A DNA stretch of 64,000 nucleotides from Enterobacter sp. RIT418 (GTDB lineage: Bacteria; Pseudomonadota; Gammaproteobacteria; Enterobacterales; Enterobacteriaceae). Positions 10,192-23,543 of this stretch are shown here, in pieces. The notes beneath the pieces were generated by a model, which was not told where the DNA came from, made no database searches, and saw only the letters and a list, made by a program, of their open reading frames with translations. Made by a program: the position numbers and the translations under genes. The stretch is from NCBI RefSeq assembly GCF_003057745.1, contig NZ_QBJD02000005.1, forward strand, positions 186,001 to 250,000, given 5' to 3'. Positions within the stretch are counted from its first letter, which is position 1. The number at the start of each line of letters is the position of its first letter.

Positions 10192-11192
10192 TTGGGCTGT
10201 TCCTCATTCAGCGAATTTAAAATCGGGTTGATCAAGTGCTCAACGCGTAACGCGTACTGACCGTTAATGGTGCCGTACTGGCTGGTCAGTACCGGTACTC
10301 CATCCACATGGGCAATGATGCGGTCGGGTTTGTCTATCGGCAGCACGTCGCCGGGTTGTAATTTCAGGATCTGCGAGAGCCGCATGGAGATATCGGCAAA
10401 GTTCGCCACCAGCTCCAGCTGGGAATGCTGCACCTGGCGCACCAGGTTTTCGCGCCAGTTCTGATCCTCGTGGCGGGAGTTCTCCAGCGGCGGGTTCACC
10501 AGCAGCTCGCGCAGCGGTTCGATCATGCTGAACGGCAGGCAGATGTTGAACTCGCCGGTCAGGTTGCCGATCTCCACGTGGAACGGCGTGTTCACCACGA
10601 TATCGTTCGGCGAGGTGGTGATGTTGGTGAATTTCACCTGCATCTCGGAACGCACGTACTCCACTTCCAGCGGGTTGATCGCCTTCCACGCGTCGCTGTA
10701 GGACTCCAGCGCCAGCTTCAGCATGCGGTTGATGACGCGCTGCTCGGTGTGGGTAAACTCGCGTCCTTCAACCTTGGTCGGGAAACGACCGTCGCCGCCG
10801 AACAGGTTATCCACCGCAATGAACACCAGGCTTGGGGAAAACACCACCAGCCCGGTGCCGCGCAGCGGCTTCAGGTGAATCAGGTTAAGGTTGGTCGGCA
10901 CCGGCAGGTTGCGGGCAAACTCGTGGTAGGGCTGAATGCGGATCGCGCCGACGGTAATATCCGGGCTACGGCGCAGCAGGTTAAACAGCCCCATGCGGAA
11001 CTGACGCGCAAAACGTTCGTTGATGATCTCCAGCGCCTGCAGGCGCTCGCGCACCACGCGGCGCTGGGTATTGGGATCGTAGGGACGAATATTATCGTCG
11101 CCGCTCAGACCCGGTTGCGGATCGTCGGTTTTATCGCTGTCGCCGTTGAGCAGCGCGTCGATTTCTGCCTGAGAAAGAATGCTGTCGCCCAT
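10188..11192 (-). CDS. fliM: Flagellar motor switch protein FliM
   Basis: 334 residues from the ATG at 11192; the open frame runs further upstream but MGDSILSQAEIDALLNG is the conserved CheY-binding N-terminus. The middle domain carries the GGXG-type segment (VDNLFGGDGRFPTKVEGREF) and the C-terminal SpoA domain ends the protein. FliM receives phospho-CheY and switches motor rotation. It follows fliL by 4 bases. Confidence 0.97.
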   Translation of the reverse strand: MGDSILSQAEIDALLNGDSDKTDDPQPGLSGDDNIRPYDPNTQRRVVRERLQALEIINERFARQFRMGLFNLLRRSPDITVGAIRIQPYHEFARNLPVPTNLNLIHLKPLRGTGLVVFSPSLVFIAVDNLFGGDGRFPTKVEGREFTHTEQRVINRMLKLALESYSDAWKAINPLEVEYVRSEMQVKFTNITTSPNDIVVNTPFHVEIGNLTGEFNICLPFSMIEPLRELLVNPPLENSRHEDQNWRENLVRQVQHSQLELVANFADISMRLSQILKLQPGDVLPIDKPDRIIAHVDGVPVLTSQYGTINGQYALRVEHLINPILNSLNEEQPK

Positions 11193-11196
11193 GTCG

Positions 11197-11667
11197 TTAC
11201 CGCAGAATGAAAGCTGTGTACAGAACGTCAGTGACTTCCTGCTTAGGTTGACCGTTAACCAGCGGCGTTGCCAGCGTCTGCTTAATGGCCTCGACCAGCT
11301 TTTGCTTGCCGTCATCGGTGGCAAGCGAAGAGGCGTCCTGACGAGAGAACAGCAGCAGCAGGCGGCTACGCACTTCCGGAAGATAGTCGTTCAGGCGCGC
11401 GCGGGTCGCTTCGTCTTTCAGGCGCAGCGTAATGCCGACGTACAGCACGCGGTCCGCATCGCCCAGGTTAACCGTAAAGGTATCAAGCGCAAAGAAGACC
11501 GGCGCGGGCGGAGGAGGCGCTTCGGCTTTGGCCGCAGCGGTTGAAGGTTCCTGCTGCATACGCCAGTAACTATAGCCAGCGGTGGCGCAGGCCGCGAGCG
11601 TGATCAACACCAGCAGCGGGATCCAGATGGAACGCTTGCTTTTTTTGGTGATAGCGGAGTCTGTCAT
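11197..11667 (-). CDS. fliL: Flagellar basal-body protein FliL
   Basis: 156 residues: a single N-terminal membrane segment ([20 protein letters not shown]), a Pro/Ala-rich linker, and a periplasmic stomatin-like domain with [20 protein letters not shown] and the ILR C-terminus. FliL surrounds the stator units and supports torque. It is the first gene of the fliLMNOPQR operon; a class 2 (FlhDC-dependent) promoter is expected in the 105 bases upstream but no clear hexamers could be fixed. Confidence 0.95.
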   Translation of the reverse strand: MTDSAITKKSKRSIWIPLLVLITLAACATAGYSYWRMQQEPSTAAAKAEAPPPPAPVFFALDTFTVNLGDADRVLYVGITLRLKDEATRARLNDYLPEVRSRLLLLFSRQDASSLATDDGKQKLVEAIKQTLATPLVNGQPKQEVTDVLYTAFILR

Positions 11668-11703
11668 CTGATACGAGCTTCCTGTTTCGGTACAGCTAAT
11701 ACG

Positions 11704-11758
11704 GTGATTATCCCGTGTCCTGTCCGCGTCAAAGCGTGGAAAAGACGGGGATAATCAC
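11704..11758. repeat. Inverted repeat between fliK and fliL
   Basis: GTGATTATCCC at 11704-11714 and its exact reverse complement at 11748-11758 flank a 33-base loop. It separates the fliFGHIJK and fliLMNOPQR units and could act as an attenuator or mRNA end; there is no T-run, so it is not a standard terminator. Confidence 0.5.
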
Positions 11759-11772
11759 GCTACCTCTGGCGT

Positions 11773-12981
11773 TTAGGCGAAGATATCGACGGCGCCGCTA
11801 CCGCGCGCGGCGGATTGCAGGGCGGCCGGGGTCGGCAGCAGCTCGTCGGCGTCATCGCCAAATCCGCCCTGCTGGCCGGAGCGGGAGGCCTGCTGCTGGT
11901 GCTGGGAAGAGGACTGCTGCTGTCCGGCAAAGCTCTCGCTGCTGACGCTGCTCTGCGAAAGCTGGATGCCGCTTTCAGCCAGCTGGGTGCGCAGCACCGG
12001 CAGCGCGGCTTCCAGCGCGGCGCGCACGTGGCTGTGCGGGGAAACCATCTGCAGCTGGGCCTGGTTATCGTCGAGCTTGAGCGAGATGTGGACCTGGCCC
12101 AGATCTTCCGGGTGCAGGCGCAGCTCGGCGGTCTGCTGGCCCTGCTTCGTGAACAGCGTAATGTGCTGGCCGAGCGCCTGCTGCCATTCGCCGGTGCCGA
12201 GCGGCTGGCTCAGCACGGGGGCGGTGGCAACGGTGGCGGCGGCCTGCGGCACGGAATGGCTGCCCATTACCGGCGCCAGGGTGGCGGTCGGGCTTGTGGA
12301 CGTGGCCGCGCTGGCGACGTCCGGCTTGTCCGCCGCGGCAACCGCCGGGGCCGCCGCAGGCAGCGCGTTGTCCGCACTCTGCGCCAGAGGCTGATAGCCA
12401 GCCTGCGCCTTTTCATGATCCGCAGAAGCACCGTTCAGCGCGGTCTGCTGGGCCAGGCCCGGCGAAACCTGCGCCCGCGCGCTCACGCCCTCGGCGCGGC
12501 TCGCCGGAGCGGCTGGAACTGCCGTTGCCGCCTGCTGGTGCGGCAGCATCGCCATCAGCGCGCTGAGCCCCGCCAGCTCTTCGTCGGTCAGATCGGTTTT
12601 GCCGTCATCTTTCGCTACCGACTGCGTCAGGGACTTCAGGGCGTCGCCGTGCGCGGCGGGCGCTAAACCGGACACCAGGCCTTGCAGCGCATCCGTTGGC
12701 GATGCGCTATGTTCAGGCAGGCTCTCCTGACGCGAGAGGAGATCGGCAAGCTTCGCCTGCAGCGAGACGTCGCCGTCTTTATCCGTGGCGTTCGATAGCC
12801 TGCTCCCGGCGGCCTTCAGGTCGGCCAGGGTGAGCGGCGCATCCTTATCCTGGCCGGTCGCCTCCGTCAGCGCGCCCGCGAGCAGGGAGAGAAAATCCTG
12901 CGCGCCCTCGGCGCCTTTCCCCGCTGGCGCGCCGCCAGGCAGGTCGCTGTCGGTCATCAGCAGCTGTTGTAGTGTGATCAT
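11773..12981 (-). CDS. fliK: Flagellar hook-length control protein FliK
   Basis: 402 residues. The long N-terminal part is Ala/Pro/Gln-rich and low in complexity, as expected of the ruler region. The C-terminal domain has the conserved [20 protein letters not shown] motif, followed by [20 protein letters not shown]. FliK is exported, measures hook length and switches export specificity through FlhB. Its end is Gln/Ser-rich. It overlaps fliJ by 4 bases. Confidence 0.94.
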   Translation of the reverse strand: MITLQQLLMTDSDLPGGAPAGKGAEGAQDFLSLLAGALTEATGQDKDAPLTLADLKAAGSRLSNATDKDGDVSLQAKLADLLSRQESLPEHSASPTDALQGLVSGLAPAAHGDALKSLTQSVAKDDGKTDLTDEELAGLSALMAMLPHQQAATAVPAAPASRAEGVSARAQVSPGLAQQTALNGASADHEKAQAGYQPLAQSADNALPAAAPAVAAADKPDVASAATSTSPTATLAPVMGSHSVPQAAATVATAPVLSQPLGTGEWQQALGQHITLFTKQGQQTAELRLHPEDLGQVHISLKLDDNQAQLQMVSPHSHVRAALEAALPVLRTQLAESGIQLSQSSVSSESFAGQQQSSSQHQQQASRSGQQGGFGDDADELLPTPAALQSAARGSGAVDIFA

Positions 12982-13421
12982 TCCGGTTTCCTCATTGATG
13001 CGCGCTGGGCAAACTCATCCATTTTCTTCTGATCCAGACGGTTTTCCGCCAGGGTCGTGGCGGCCACCTGCCGGTCCTGCAGCGTTTGCCACGCCTGCAG
13101 CCGCTGTTTTTTCTCGCGCCAGAAGGTGAGCGCGGTGTCCACTTTTTCAGTCCACTGGTGCAGCTGCTGGCGGTGCTGCTCAATCGCCTTTTCGAGCGTC
13201 TGGATGAACTGCTGATAGTTAATCCAGCGCTGGCTGCCAATGCCCTGCGTCATGTCGGTATTAAGGTTGGTGCGATACTCGTGCTGATAGTCGATCAGCA
13301 TCTTTAGCTGTTCTTCGGCCTGCTGGCATCCGCGCCGCATTGCGCCGAGCTGCAGCGCGGCATCCTCCACCTCTTTTTCAGCCAGATCTTTTAGCGTTGA
13401 TAACGCGCTGTTTTGCGCCAT
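12978..13421 (-). CDS. fliJ: Flagellar export chaperone/stalk protein FliJ
   Basis: 147 residues predicted to form a long antiparallel coiled coil, rich in Gln, Glu, Lys and Arg. The [20 protein letters not shown] segment is typical. FliJ inserts into the FliI hexamer like the gamma subunit of F1 and links ATPase and gate. It lies 21 bases after fliI. Confidence 0.95.
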   Translation of the reverse strand: MAQNSALSTLKDLAEKEVEDAALQLGAMRRGCQQAEEQLKMLIDYQHEYRTNLNTDMTQGIGSQRWINYQQFIQTLEKAIEQHRQQLHQWTEKVDTALTFWREKKQRLQAWQTLQDRQVAATTLAENRLDQKKMDEFAQRASMRKPE

Positions 13422-13442
13422 GACCTTCGCCCTCCACCTGTG

Positions 13443-14812
13443 TTACACCTGCGGGAAAATCAGCTCCAGAGCCTGGAGAGAGTCTTCCCAGTCGGCACGT
13501 TCAAAAATACCCTGTTGCAAAAACGCCTCCAGCTGCGGCCACAGGGCAATCGCTTTGTCGAGCATCGGATCGCTGCCTTTGGCGTACGCCCCGACGCTGA
13601 CCAGATCGCGGTTGCGCTGAAAGCTGGAAAGCAGCTGCTTGAAGTTACGCACGCGGGCGTAGTGCTTCTCGGTAATCAGCGCCGTCATCGCGCGGCTGAT
13701 CGACGCTTCAATATCAATGGCCGGGTAGTGCCCGGCCTCGGCCAGCCGCCGCGAGAGCACGATGTGGCCGTCGAGGATCGCGCGCGCGGAGTCGGCGATC
13801 GGGTCCTGCTGGTCATCGCCTTCGGTCAGCACGGTATAAAACGCGGTAATGGAGCCGCCGCCGCTGATGCCGTTCCCCGCGCGCTCTACCAGAGCGGGCA
13901 GCTTGGCGAAGACCGAAGGCGGGTAGCCTTTGGTGGCCGGCGGCTCGCCGATGGCGAGAGCAATTTCACGCTGCGCCATCGCGTAGCGGGTCAGGGAATC
14001 CATGATCAGCAGGACGTGCTGGCCGCGGTCGCGGAAATCTTCCGCAATGCGCGTGGCGTAGGCGGCGCCCTGCATGCGCAGCAGCGGCGACACGTCCGCC
14101 GGGGCGGCGATCACCACCGAGCGGGCGCGGCCGTCCGCGCCGAGAATGTTCTCGATAAAGTCTTTTACTTCGCGCCCGCGCTCGCCGATCAGCCCCACGA
14201 CGATCACGTCCGCCTGGGTATAGCGCGCCATCATGCCGAGCAGGACCGACTTACCGACGCCGGAGCCCGCGAACAGGCCCATGCGCTGCCCGCGGCCCAC
14301 CGTGAGCAGGGCATTAATTGGGCGCACGCCGGTATCCAGCACGTGCTCAATGGCGGTGCGCTGCAGCGGGTTAAACGGCTGCGTAATCAGCGCGCCGGTT
14401 TCGGTAGTGTCCGGTGCGGGCAGGCCGTCGAGCGGCTTGCCGCTGCCGTCCAGCACGCGGCCGAGCAGGGCGGGGCCGAGCGGAAGCTGCTTGCCGCTCT
14501 GCAGGCCGTCGCCGCTCATGTTTTTGGCGTAGACGCGCGCGCCGGGCAGAATGCCTTCCACCTCTTCGAGCGGCATCAGGAACAGGCGCTGGCCGTTAAA
14601 GCCGACCACCTCGCTTTCCACTTCGCGCGTCTCCAGCCCGTCCTGACGCTCAATCACGCAGGTTGCCCCCAGCGGCAGCTGAAGCCCGGTGGCCTCCAGC
14701 ACCAGCCCGGTGGCGCGCGTCAGGCGGCCGTAGCGGCGCACGGCGGGCAGCTGCGCCATCTTCGTTTCAAAGTTATCCAGCGTGTTAAGCCAGCGGGTCA
14801 GGCGAGCGGTCA

Positions 14813-14813
<1 letters not shown>
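13443..14813 (-). CDS. fliI: Flagellum-specific ATPase FliI
   Basis: 456 residues from the ATG at 14813 ([20 protein letters not shown]), which overlaps the fliH stop as TGATG. The Walker A motif AGSGVGKS is at residues 182-189; Walker B (LLIMDS) and the [20 protein letters not shown] segment follow. The protein resembles the F1 beta subunit and hydrolyses ATP at the export apparatus. The open frame extends 10 codons upstream without homology. Confidence 0.98.
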
Positions 14814-18183
<3,370 letters not shown>

Positions 18184-18411
18184 TGCGCACCTCTTAAATC
18201 CTGGTGGTTTACGTTATTCGTGTAGAGAAACAAAACTGACTCCCGGGTCGGCAAACACGACAAAAGTTCCATACTGATGGCCCTGCCATTATTTGATGAT
18301 TCCGGATTTTCTATGGGTCAAATAACCTGGTTTTTTAACGCTATTTACCGCCTTTATCTTATTGACAAGCTGTTAGTCTTGACCGCGTAAAAAACCATTC
18401 AGGGGAGAGTC

Positions 18412-18726
18412 ATGGCTATACAGGGCATCGAAGGGGTTATCAGCCAGCTACAGGCAACGGCAATGTCAGCCCGCAACCAGAGCATGGCGGAACAGCCGCA
18501 GAGCATCAGCTTTGCCGGCCAGCTGCACGCGGCGCTGGACCGCATCAGCGACACGCAGACCGCGGCGCGCGCGCAGGCGGAGAAATTTACCCTCGGCGAA
18601 CCGGGCGTCGCGCTTAACGATGTGATGACCGATTTGCAAAAATCCTCGGTGTCCCTGCAGATGGGCATCCAGGTGCGCAACAAGCTGGTGTCGGCGTACC
18701 AGGAAGTGATGTCCATGCAGGTGTAG
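18412..18726 (+). CDS. fliE: Flagellar hook-basal body adaptor FliE
   Basis: 104 residues ending in the conserved [20 protein letters not shown] segment. FliE joins the MS ring to the proximal rod and is among the first exported subunits. It is monocistronic here and divergent from fliF; AGGGGAG precedes the ATG. Confidence 0.97.
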   Translation: MAIQGIEGVISQLQATAMSARNQSMAEQPQSISFAGQLHAALDRISDTQTAARAQAEKFTLGEPGVALNDVMTDLQKSSVSLQMGIQVRNKLVSAYQEVMSMQV

Positions 18727-18795
18727 CCGTCGAACTTACGCTGGCGGCGCCATCGCTTTAATGCCACAATATTTTTTTCTTCGCATGCAGGAAAG

Positions 18796-19212
18796 ATGAT
18801 GAAAAAGATAGCAATTGTTGGCGCGCTGCTGGCGTTGACCGGCTGTGCTCAGGTGGATAACTACCAGGACGTGATTAAGCATCCGGCTCCGGCGAGCCTG
18901 GCGGGCTACTGGCAGTCGGCAGGGCCGCAGAGCAGCCTGGTCAGCCCGGAGGCGATCGCCACGCTGGTGGTGACGCAAGAGGGCGATACGCTGGACTGCC
19001 GTCAGTGGCAGCGCGTGATCGCGGTGCCGGGTAAAATCATGCTGCGCTCAGACGACTACTACAACGTGACCCGCAAGCTGGACGTTTATCCGCTCGAGCG
19101 AGACGGTTCGCTGCTGGAGTATGACGGCATGGAGCTGCGCAGGGTTGACCGCCCAACGGTGGAGTGCGCAGATTACCTGAGCAAAAACCCGCTGGAGAGT
19201 CAACTACCCTGA
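18796..19212 (+). CDS. yedD: YedD-family lipoprotein
   Basis: 138 residues. The signal peptide ends in a lipobox (ALTGC) with the acylated Cys at residue 17. Most of the mature sequence matches E. coli YedD, including SPEAIATLVVTQEGDTLDCR and QWQRVIAVPGKIML. Two adjacent ATGs (18796 and 18799) could start it; the first is given. It sits between fliE and amyA as in E. coli. The role is unknown. Confidence 0.92.
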   Translation: MMKKIAIVGALLALTGCAQVDNYQDVIKHPAPASLAGYWQSAGPQSSLVSPEAIATLVVTQEGDTLDCRQWQRVIAVPGKIMLRSDDYYNVTRKLDVYPLERDGSLLEYDGMELRRVDRPTVECADYLSKNPLESQLP

Positions 19213-19222
19213 AGGTAAACGC

Positions 19223-19248
19223 AAAACGGCAACCTTGTTGCCGTTTTT
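19223..19248 (+). terminator. Rho-independent terminator after yedD
   Basis: Stem ACGGCAAC/GTTGCCGT with a CTT loop followed by five Ts, 10 bases after the yedD stop codon. Confidence 0.85.
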
Positions 19249-19258
19249 GGTATTTGCG

Positions 19259-19349
19259 TCCTCTCCCTGTGGGGTGAGGGAACCCCACAAATCACAGCCT
19301 GGCACAGAATACTCCCTCTCCATTCAGGGAGAGGGCCGGGGTGAGGGCA
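19259..19349. repeat. REP-like palindromic unit pair
   Basis: Two related GC-rich units: CTCTCCCTGTGGGGTGAGGG at 19261-19280 and, further on, CCCTCTCC-ATTCA-GGGAGAGGG followed by CCGGGGTGAGGG. This CCCTCTCC/GGGGTGAGGG pattern is the form of intergenic REP units common in Enterobacter and Klebsiella relatives. It lies between the convergent yedD and amyA. Confidence 0.7.
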
Positions 19350-19370
19350 TCAGCCCGCATTTTTCCGGTA

Positions 19371-20858
19371 TTACAGCGCGTCCTCAATCACCCACACGCT
19401 GACGCTGCCGCCGTTGCAGGTGAAGGTGCCTTCGCCGTCCGCCGCGGTGGTGACGGTCTCTTCGCGATTGCCGAGGAAATCTCGCCACGTTTTATTCCCA
19501 TAGTTCTCGCCCAGGCAAATCACCTTTTCTCCCTCGTCGCCGTTGGAGAGCACCACCACGCAGCCGGGGGCGTCTTCGGTGCCGCTGCGGCTAAAGGCAA
19601 TGCAGTTGGGGTGATCGAAGAACAGCGTCTGCACGCCGTGGGCGAAGCGCTGGCGGGCGAGGATCAGCTCGTGCAGCTGCTCGATAACCGGCATGTCGAT
19701 GTGATAGCTTTCGCCGTCGCCGCCGGTGTCGTCATAGCTGGCGCCGAACAGATCGGGATAAAAGACGCTCGGCACGCCGTTTTCGCGCAGCAGGATCAGG
19801 GCGTAGGCCAGCGGCTTGAACCAGGCCTCGACCGGAGCCTCCAGCGCCTGCAGCGGCTGGGTGTCGTGGTTGGCGACCAGCGTTACGGCGTGGAACGGAT
19901 CGGCTTCCACCAGCGTGCCGGTAAAGATCTGGCTCATGTCGTAGTCACGGCCCATGCGCGACGCCTCGTGGAACTTCATCTGCAGCGGGGCGTCGAACAG
20001 CATCGTTTTGCCCTCAACCTGGTCGATATAGTTCTTCAGCGCGCCGACGTCGTGCGACCAGTATTCTGCCACCACGAACAGCGGCTTTTCCGACACTTCC
20101 TGAACATGCTCGATCCACTCCTTGTAGAACCAGGCGGGAATGTGTTTGACCGCATCCAGGCGGAAGCCGTCGCACTGTGTCTGCTCCATGACCCAGCGCG
20201 CCCAGTATTTGATCTCTTCGGTGACCGCGTGGTTGCGGAAATCGATGTTCTCGCCCATCAGGTAGTCGAAGTTGCCCATCTCACCGTCAACCTGATCGTT
20301 CCAGCCCTCGCCGGTATAGTCGTTGACGATTTTAAAGATGCCGTCCTCGCTGGGGTTTTCGATGTGGTCGATGCCGCTGAAGCATTTATAGTCCCAGACG
20401 AACTGCGAGTATTGCCCGGCGCGCACCGGGAAGGTGTAGCGGGTCCAGGCCTCGCACTCGATGATTTCATCGTCAATTTGCGTGCGGTCCTGTTCGTTCA
20501 CGCGCTGAACGCGCACCCGTTCTTTTTCGTCGGCGCCCATTTTGTGGTTCACCACCACGTCCAGCAGCACCGCAATGTCGTTGCTCTTTAAGGCGCTGAT
20601 GGCTTCCAGCAGCTGCGCTTTGTCGCCGTATTTGGTGGCCACGCTGCCCTTCTGGTCGAACTCGCCGAGATCGAAAAGATCGTAGGAGTCGTATCCAACG
20701 GAATAGCCGCCCGATGCGCCTTTATACGCAGGGGGTAGCCAGACCATATTGATACCGATTTCGTTCAGGTTGGGGGCCAGCGCCGTGACCTCAGGCCACA
20801 GTTCACCGCCCGTGGGGTAGTACCAGTGAAAGCATTGTAATAGCGTGGGGTTTTTCAT
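19371..20858 (-). CDS. amyA: Cytoplasmic alpha-amylase AmyA
   Basis: 495 residues without a signal peptide. The four GH13 regions are clear: DVVVNHK (region I, near residue 100), GFRLDAVKH with the nucleophile Asp235, VVAEYW with the acid Glu265, and VANHDTQ with Asp332. The enzyme hydrolyses internal alpha-1,4 links of starch and maltodextrins in the cytoplasm. As in E. coli it splits the fli genes into two blocks. Confidence 0.97.
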   Translation of the reverse strand: MKNPTLLQCFHWYYPTGGELWPEVTALAPNLNEIGINMVWLPPAYKGASGGYSVGYDSYDLFDLGEFDQKGSVATKYGDKAQLLEAISALKSNDIAVLLDVVVNHKMGADEKERVRVQRVNEQDRTQIDDEIIECEAWTRYTFPVRAGQYSQFVWDYKCFSGIDHIENPSEDGIFKIVNDYTGEGWNDQVDGEMGNFDYLMGENIDFRNHAVTEEIKYWARWVMEQTQCDGFRLDAVKHIPAWFYKEWIEHVQEVSEKPLFVVAEYWSHDVGALKNYIDQVEGKTMLFDAPLQMKFHEASRMGRDYDMSQIFTGTLVEADPFHAVTLVANHDTQPLQALEAPVEAWFKPLAYALILLRENGVPSVFYPDLFGASYDDTGGDGESYHIDMPVIEQLHELILARQRFAHGVQTLFFDHPNCIAFSRSGTEDAPGCVVVLSNGDEGEKVICLGENYGNKTWRDFLGNREETVTTAADGEGTFTCNGGSVSVWVIEDAL

Positions 20859-20910
20859 CGTCCGTGCTCCAGAAGCCGTTTGGCTGACTTCTGGAGTATG
20901 GATGAAGAAA

Positions 20911-21285
20911 TCATAATTGTGTGTCGCGGGTCAAACTTTCTGGATAAAGAATATTCCCCGACAGCTTTCCGTAGGTCGACGTAACGGATTGCTGTTTGCC
21001 GGTTTGATCGATGAGGCTGCGCAGCTCGTCCATGCGGGACTTGAGCATGGCCTTAAGCTGGTTCTCGTTTTCGAGGATCTTCTCCAACAGAAAACGCGCT
21101 TGCTCAACCTGAGCGGGGGGGCATGACGTGATGGGGTTTTGCGAAATACGCTCCACCAGTTGGACGTAATGCATTTCCTGCTCGATAAGCTCATCCCATT
21201 GGCCGGAACGAGCAAGATTTAGCATAGCAATGCTCTGGGCATGCAAAGCATGCCAGTGACTAAGCGCTGCGCTGGGAATATTCAT
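20911..21285 (-). CDS. fliT: Flagellar export chaperone FliT
   Basis: 124 residues from the ATG at 21285; the frame is open for 16 more codons but these overlap fliS. A helical protein with the family segment [20 protein letters not shown]. FliT binds FliD as export chaperone and, when free, inhibits FlhDC. The sequence is clearly diverged from E. coli FliT. It is third in fliDST. Confidence 0.88.
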   Translation of the reverse strand: MNIPSAALSHWHALHAQSIAMLNLARSGQWDELIEQEMHYVQLVERISQNPITSCPPAQVEQARFLLEKILENENQLKAMLKSRMDELRSLIDQTGKQQSVTSTYGKLSGNILYPESLTRDTQL

Positions 21286-21290
21286 CAAAA

Positions 21291-21701
21291 TTATCCTGAG
21301 ATAGAGGACGCATTGGGGCCTATTTGCTTCCACGCATCCGCAATGTTGTTTAATAAACCCTCGACTTCAACAATTGCGTCTACGTCGTTACTCACATTTG
21401 CGTGTAACAAACGTCGAACCATATATTCATACAAGGAGGCAAGATTACCGGACAGCTCGCTTTCAACCTCCATGTTCAGCCCCGCTTTTAACCCGTTGTC
21501 GATAATGTTGATGGCTTTGGATAAGGCTTCGCCTTTTTCCCGAATTTGTCCGGCCTCGAGAAACAGGCGCGCGCGGACAAGGGCGCTGTGCGCCCCGTCA
21601 AACAACATCACGATCAGCTGGTGTGGACTGGCATTCATCACTGCACTTTCAACGCCTATCTTTTGATAGGACTGAACACCAGAGGTGCTATACATATCCA
21701 C
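21291..21701 (-). CDS. fliS: Flagellin export chaperone FliS
   Basis: 136 residues starting MDMYSTSGVQSYQKIGVESA, with the conserved ASPHQLIVMLFDGA segment. A four-helix protein that binds the C-terminus of FliC in the cytoplasm, prevents polymerisation and delivers it to the export gate. It follows fliD by 14 bases. Confidence 0.96.
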   Translation of the reverse strand: MDMYSTSGVQSYQKIGVESAVMNASPHQLIVMLFDGAHSALVRARLFLEAGQIREKGEALSKAINIIDNGLKAGLNMEVESELSGNLASLYEYMVRRLLHANVSNDVDAIVEVEGLLNNIADAWKQIGPNASSISG

Positions 21702-21715
21702 TCCTGAAACAACGA

Positions 21716-23140
21716 TTATTTCTGTGAGAACTGTTGGGTCAAATAGTTGGCGGTGTTGGTCATTTTCGTCACTAACACGTCCAGACTGGTGAACTGCGCT
21801 TTGTAACGCGCCATGGTGGCATCAATCTGCGCTTCCATCGCGTCGTAACGCTCGCCGAGGCTTTTCAGCGTTTTGTTGATCCCGTCTTTGGCGTTCTGAA
21901 TCACGCCCGCGTTGCCCACGCTGGTGCTCAGCATGGAGTCCAGCGTTTTGCTCATCTTGGTGGCCATGCCGGTGGTTTTGCCGTCGCCAATAAAATACTG
22001 CTGGATGGCGTCCGGGTTATCCGTCAGGGCTTTTTTCAGCTTATCCGTGTCGACCTTCAGGTTGCCGACGGTGCCGTCCGCGGCTTTGGTCGGGTCCTGC
22101 GTAATGCCGAGCTGCGCCATAATCTGGATCGAACCGCTTTGCGCTTCGGTCAGCAGGCCGCGCAGCTGGGACTGAATCCCGCGCACGTTCGCGTCGCCCA
22201 CCAGCGCGCCGTTGCTGTTGGACTGGCTGCCTTTGCCCGGTTCGACAGCCACGTATTTGGTCAGGCTGTTGATGGTGGACTGCAGCGAGTTGTAGGCCGT
22301 TACCCAGTCGGTAATCGCCTTCTGGTTAGCGTCGGTCGCGCGCGACACTTCCAGCATTTCATCCGCTTTGCTTTCTGCTTTTAGCGTAAACGTCACGCCG
22401 GGCAGGGCGTCGGTAATGGTGTTGGATTGACGCTCAATCTCGATGTTGTTCACTACGACAATGGCGTTTTGCGCCGCGGTGTTGACCGTCAGCCCGCCGG
22501 TTTTCGACGCGGAATCGTAGCCAATCGCGCTTTGCAGCTTGTCGTCGCCGGTGACGCTGATCGTCATCTCACCGTCGGTACCGGTGGTTTTTGAGGTCAG
22601 CATCAGGCGATAATCGCCGTCCTTCGCTTTGATCACGCTGGCCGTCACATTGCCGTTGGCCTTGTTGATTGCGCTGGCGATCCCGGCCAGCGAGGTGTCA
22701 TCGTCCGCGACGTTCACTTCCAGCGGCGTTTTGGTGCCCGGCTGGGTAATGGTGATCTTGCGCGTGGTGCCCGTAGTGTCGCCCAGCTGTGCGGTATTGC
22801 TGGCATAGGAGCCGGTGGTCAGCGCCTGCGCTTTCGCCACCTGGTTCACGTTTACCACAAAGGTGCCCACGGAGGCGTTTGCCGCCGTTGTCGCGGTGAA
22901 CGCCGTGTTGGTGCTGCTCACGGACGTGGAGTTCCAGGTGGCCGTTTTACCGAGCGCGGCGGTCGCGGTTTGCAGCGAAGTCATGGCGCTCTGCAGCTTG
23001 CCGTAAGCGCTTAACTGTGCGTTATACGTCGATTGCTGGGAAGTAATCGTCGTCAGCTTGGTTCTTTCTGCCGCGTCCAACTGATTATATAAATCCCCGA
23101 GTCCTGCAGAACCTATCCCGAGGTTACTGATAGTAGCCAT
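21716..23140 (-). CDS. fliD: Flagellar filament cap protein FliD
   Basis: 474 residues. The N-terminal coiled coil starts MATISNLGIGSAGLGDLYNQ and the C-terminal one contains FTSLDVLVTKMTNTANYLTQ. Between them lie beta-rich variable domains with tandem Thr/Ala-rich stretches. The cap guides flagellin polymerisation at the filament tip. Transcription is from a sigma-28 promoter at 23179-23205. Confidence 0.96.
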   Translation of the reverse strand: MATISNLGIGSAGLGDLYNQLDAAERTKLTTITSQQSTYNAQLSAYGKLQSAMTSLQTATAALGKTATWNSTSVSSTNTAFTATTAANASVGTFVVNVNQVAKAQALTTGSYASNTAQLGDTTGTTRKITITQPGTKTPLEVNVADDDTSLAGIASAINKANGNVTASVIKAKDGDYRLMLTSKTTGTDGEMTISVTGDDKLQSAIGYDSASKTGGLTVNTAAQNAIVVVNNIEIERQSNTITDALPGVTFTLKAESKADEMLEVSRATDANQKAITDWVTAYNSLQSTINSLTKYVAVEPGKGSQSNSNGALVGDANVRGIQSQLRGLLTEAQSGSIQIMAQLGITQDPTKAADGTVGNLKVDTDKLKKALTDNPDAIQQYFIGDGKTTGMATKMSKTLDSMLSTSVGNAGVIQNAKDGINKTLKSLGERYDAMEAQIDATMARYKAQFTSLDVLVTKMTNTANYLTQQFSQK

Positions 23141-23178
23141 GCATATTTTCCTTAAAATACGAAAGTAGTTCAGGACTC

Positions 23179-23205
23179 TTATCGGCCTCTTGTGCGAAAA
23201 GTTTA
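23179..23205 (-). promoter_or_regulatory. Sigma-28 (FliA) promoter of fliDST
   Basis: On the minus strand TAAACTTT, 11 bases, GCCGATAA, against the consensus TAAAGTTT-N11-GCCGATAA: only one or two positions differ. It lies about 40 bases before the fliD start. Confidence 0.9.
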
Positions 23206-23442
23206 CGTATAAGAGAAAAAAATAATCCCAGGAATAGGCGCTGCATTAAGCAGTAAATGAAAGGATTGTCCTTAAGGGAATATATTTGAAGGATAAAAAC
23301 CGCAAGAAAAGTACGCCTTGAGCGCGGACAAATAAAGGCCAAAATAGCCCGCAGAATTAGGCGTAATTTATGGCTTTAAATCCTTTTTTGAAATTAAAAT
23401 TCTTTAAAATCAAGGTTATATAATTTTTTCAAAATTGATTTC

Positions 23443-23469
23443 TAAAGTCTTTTGGGGACCCGTCGATAA
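23443..23469 (+). promoter_or_regulatory. Sigma-28 (FliA) promoter of fliC
   Basis: TAAAGTCT, 11 bases, GTCGATAA: close to the class 3 flagellar consensus. The ATG of fliC follows about 75 bases after, preceded by GAAGGAAAG. The 403-base fliD-fliC gap holds both divergent sigma-28 promoters and an AT-rich centre but no other gene. Confidence 0.9.
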
Positions 23470-23543
23470 CCTTGTTGACGGTGAGAGACGCTGTGAGTGT
23501 TAGGCACCGGACCTAAAACCCAATTTTTGAAGGAAAGAAAATT

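Noticed and set aside
19341..20591. 416-codon plus-strand open frame opposite amyA
   Set aside because: The amylase on the other strand has all four GH13 regions; the plus frame is a shadow.
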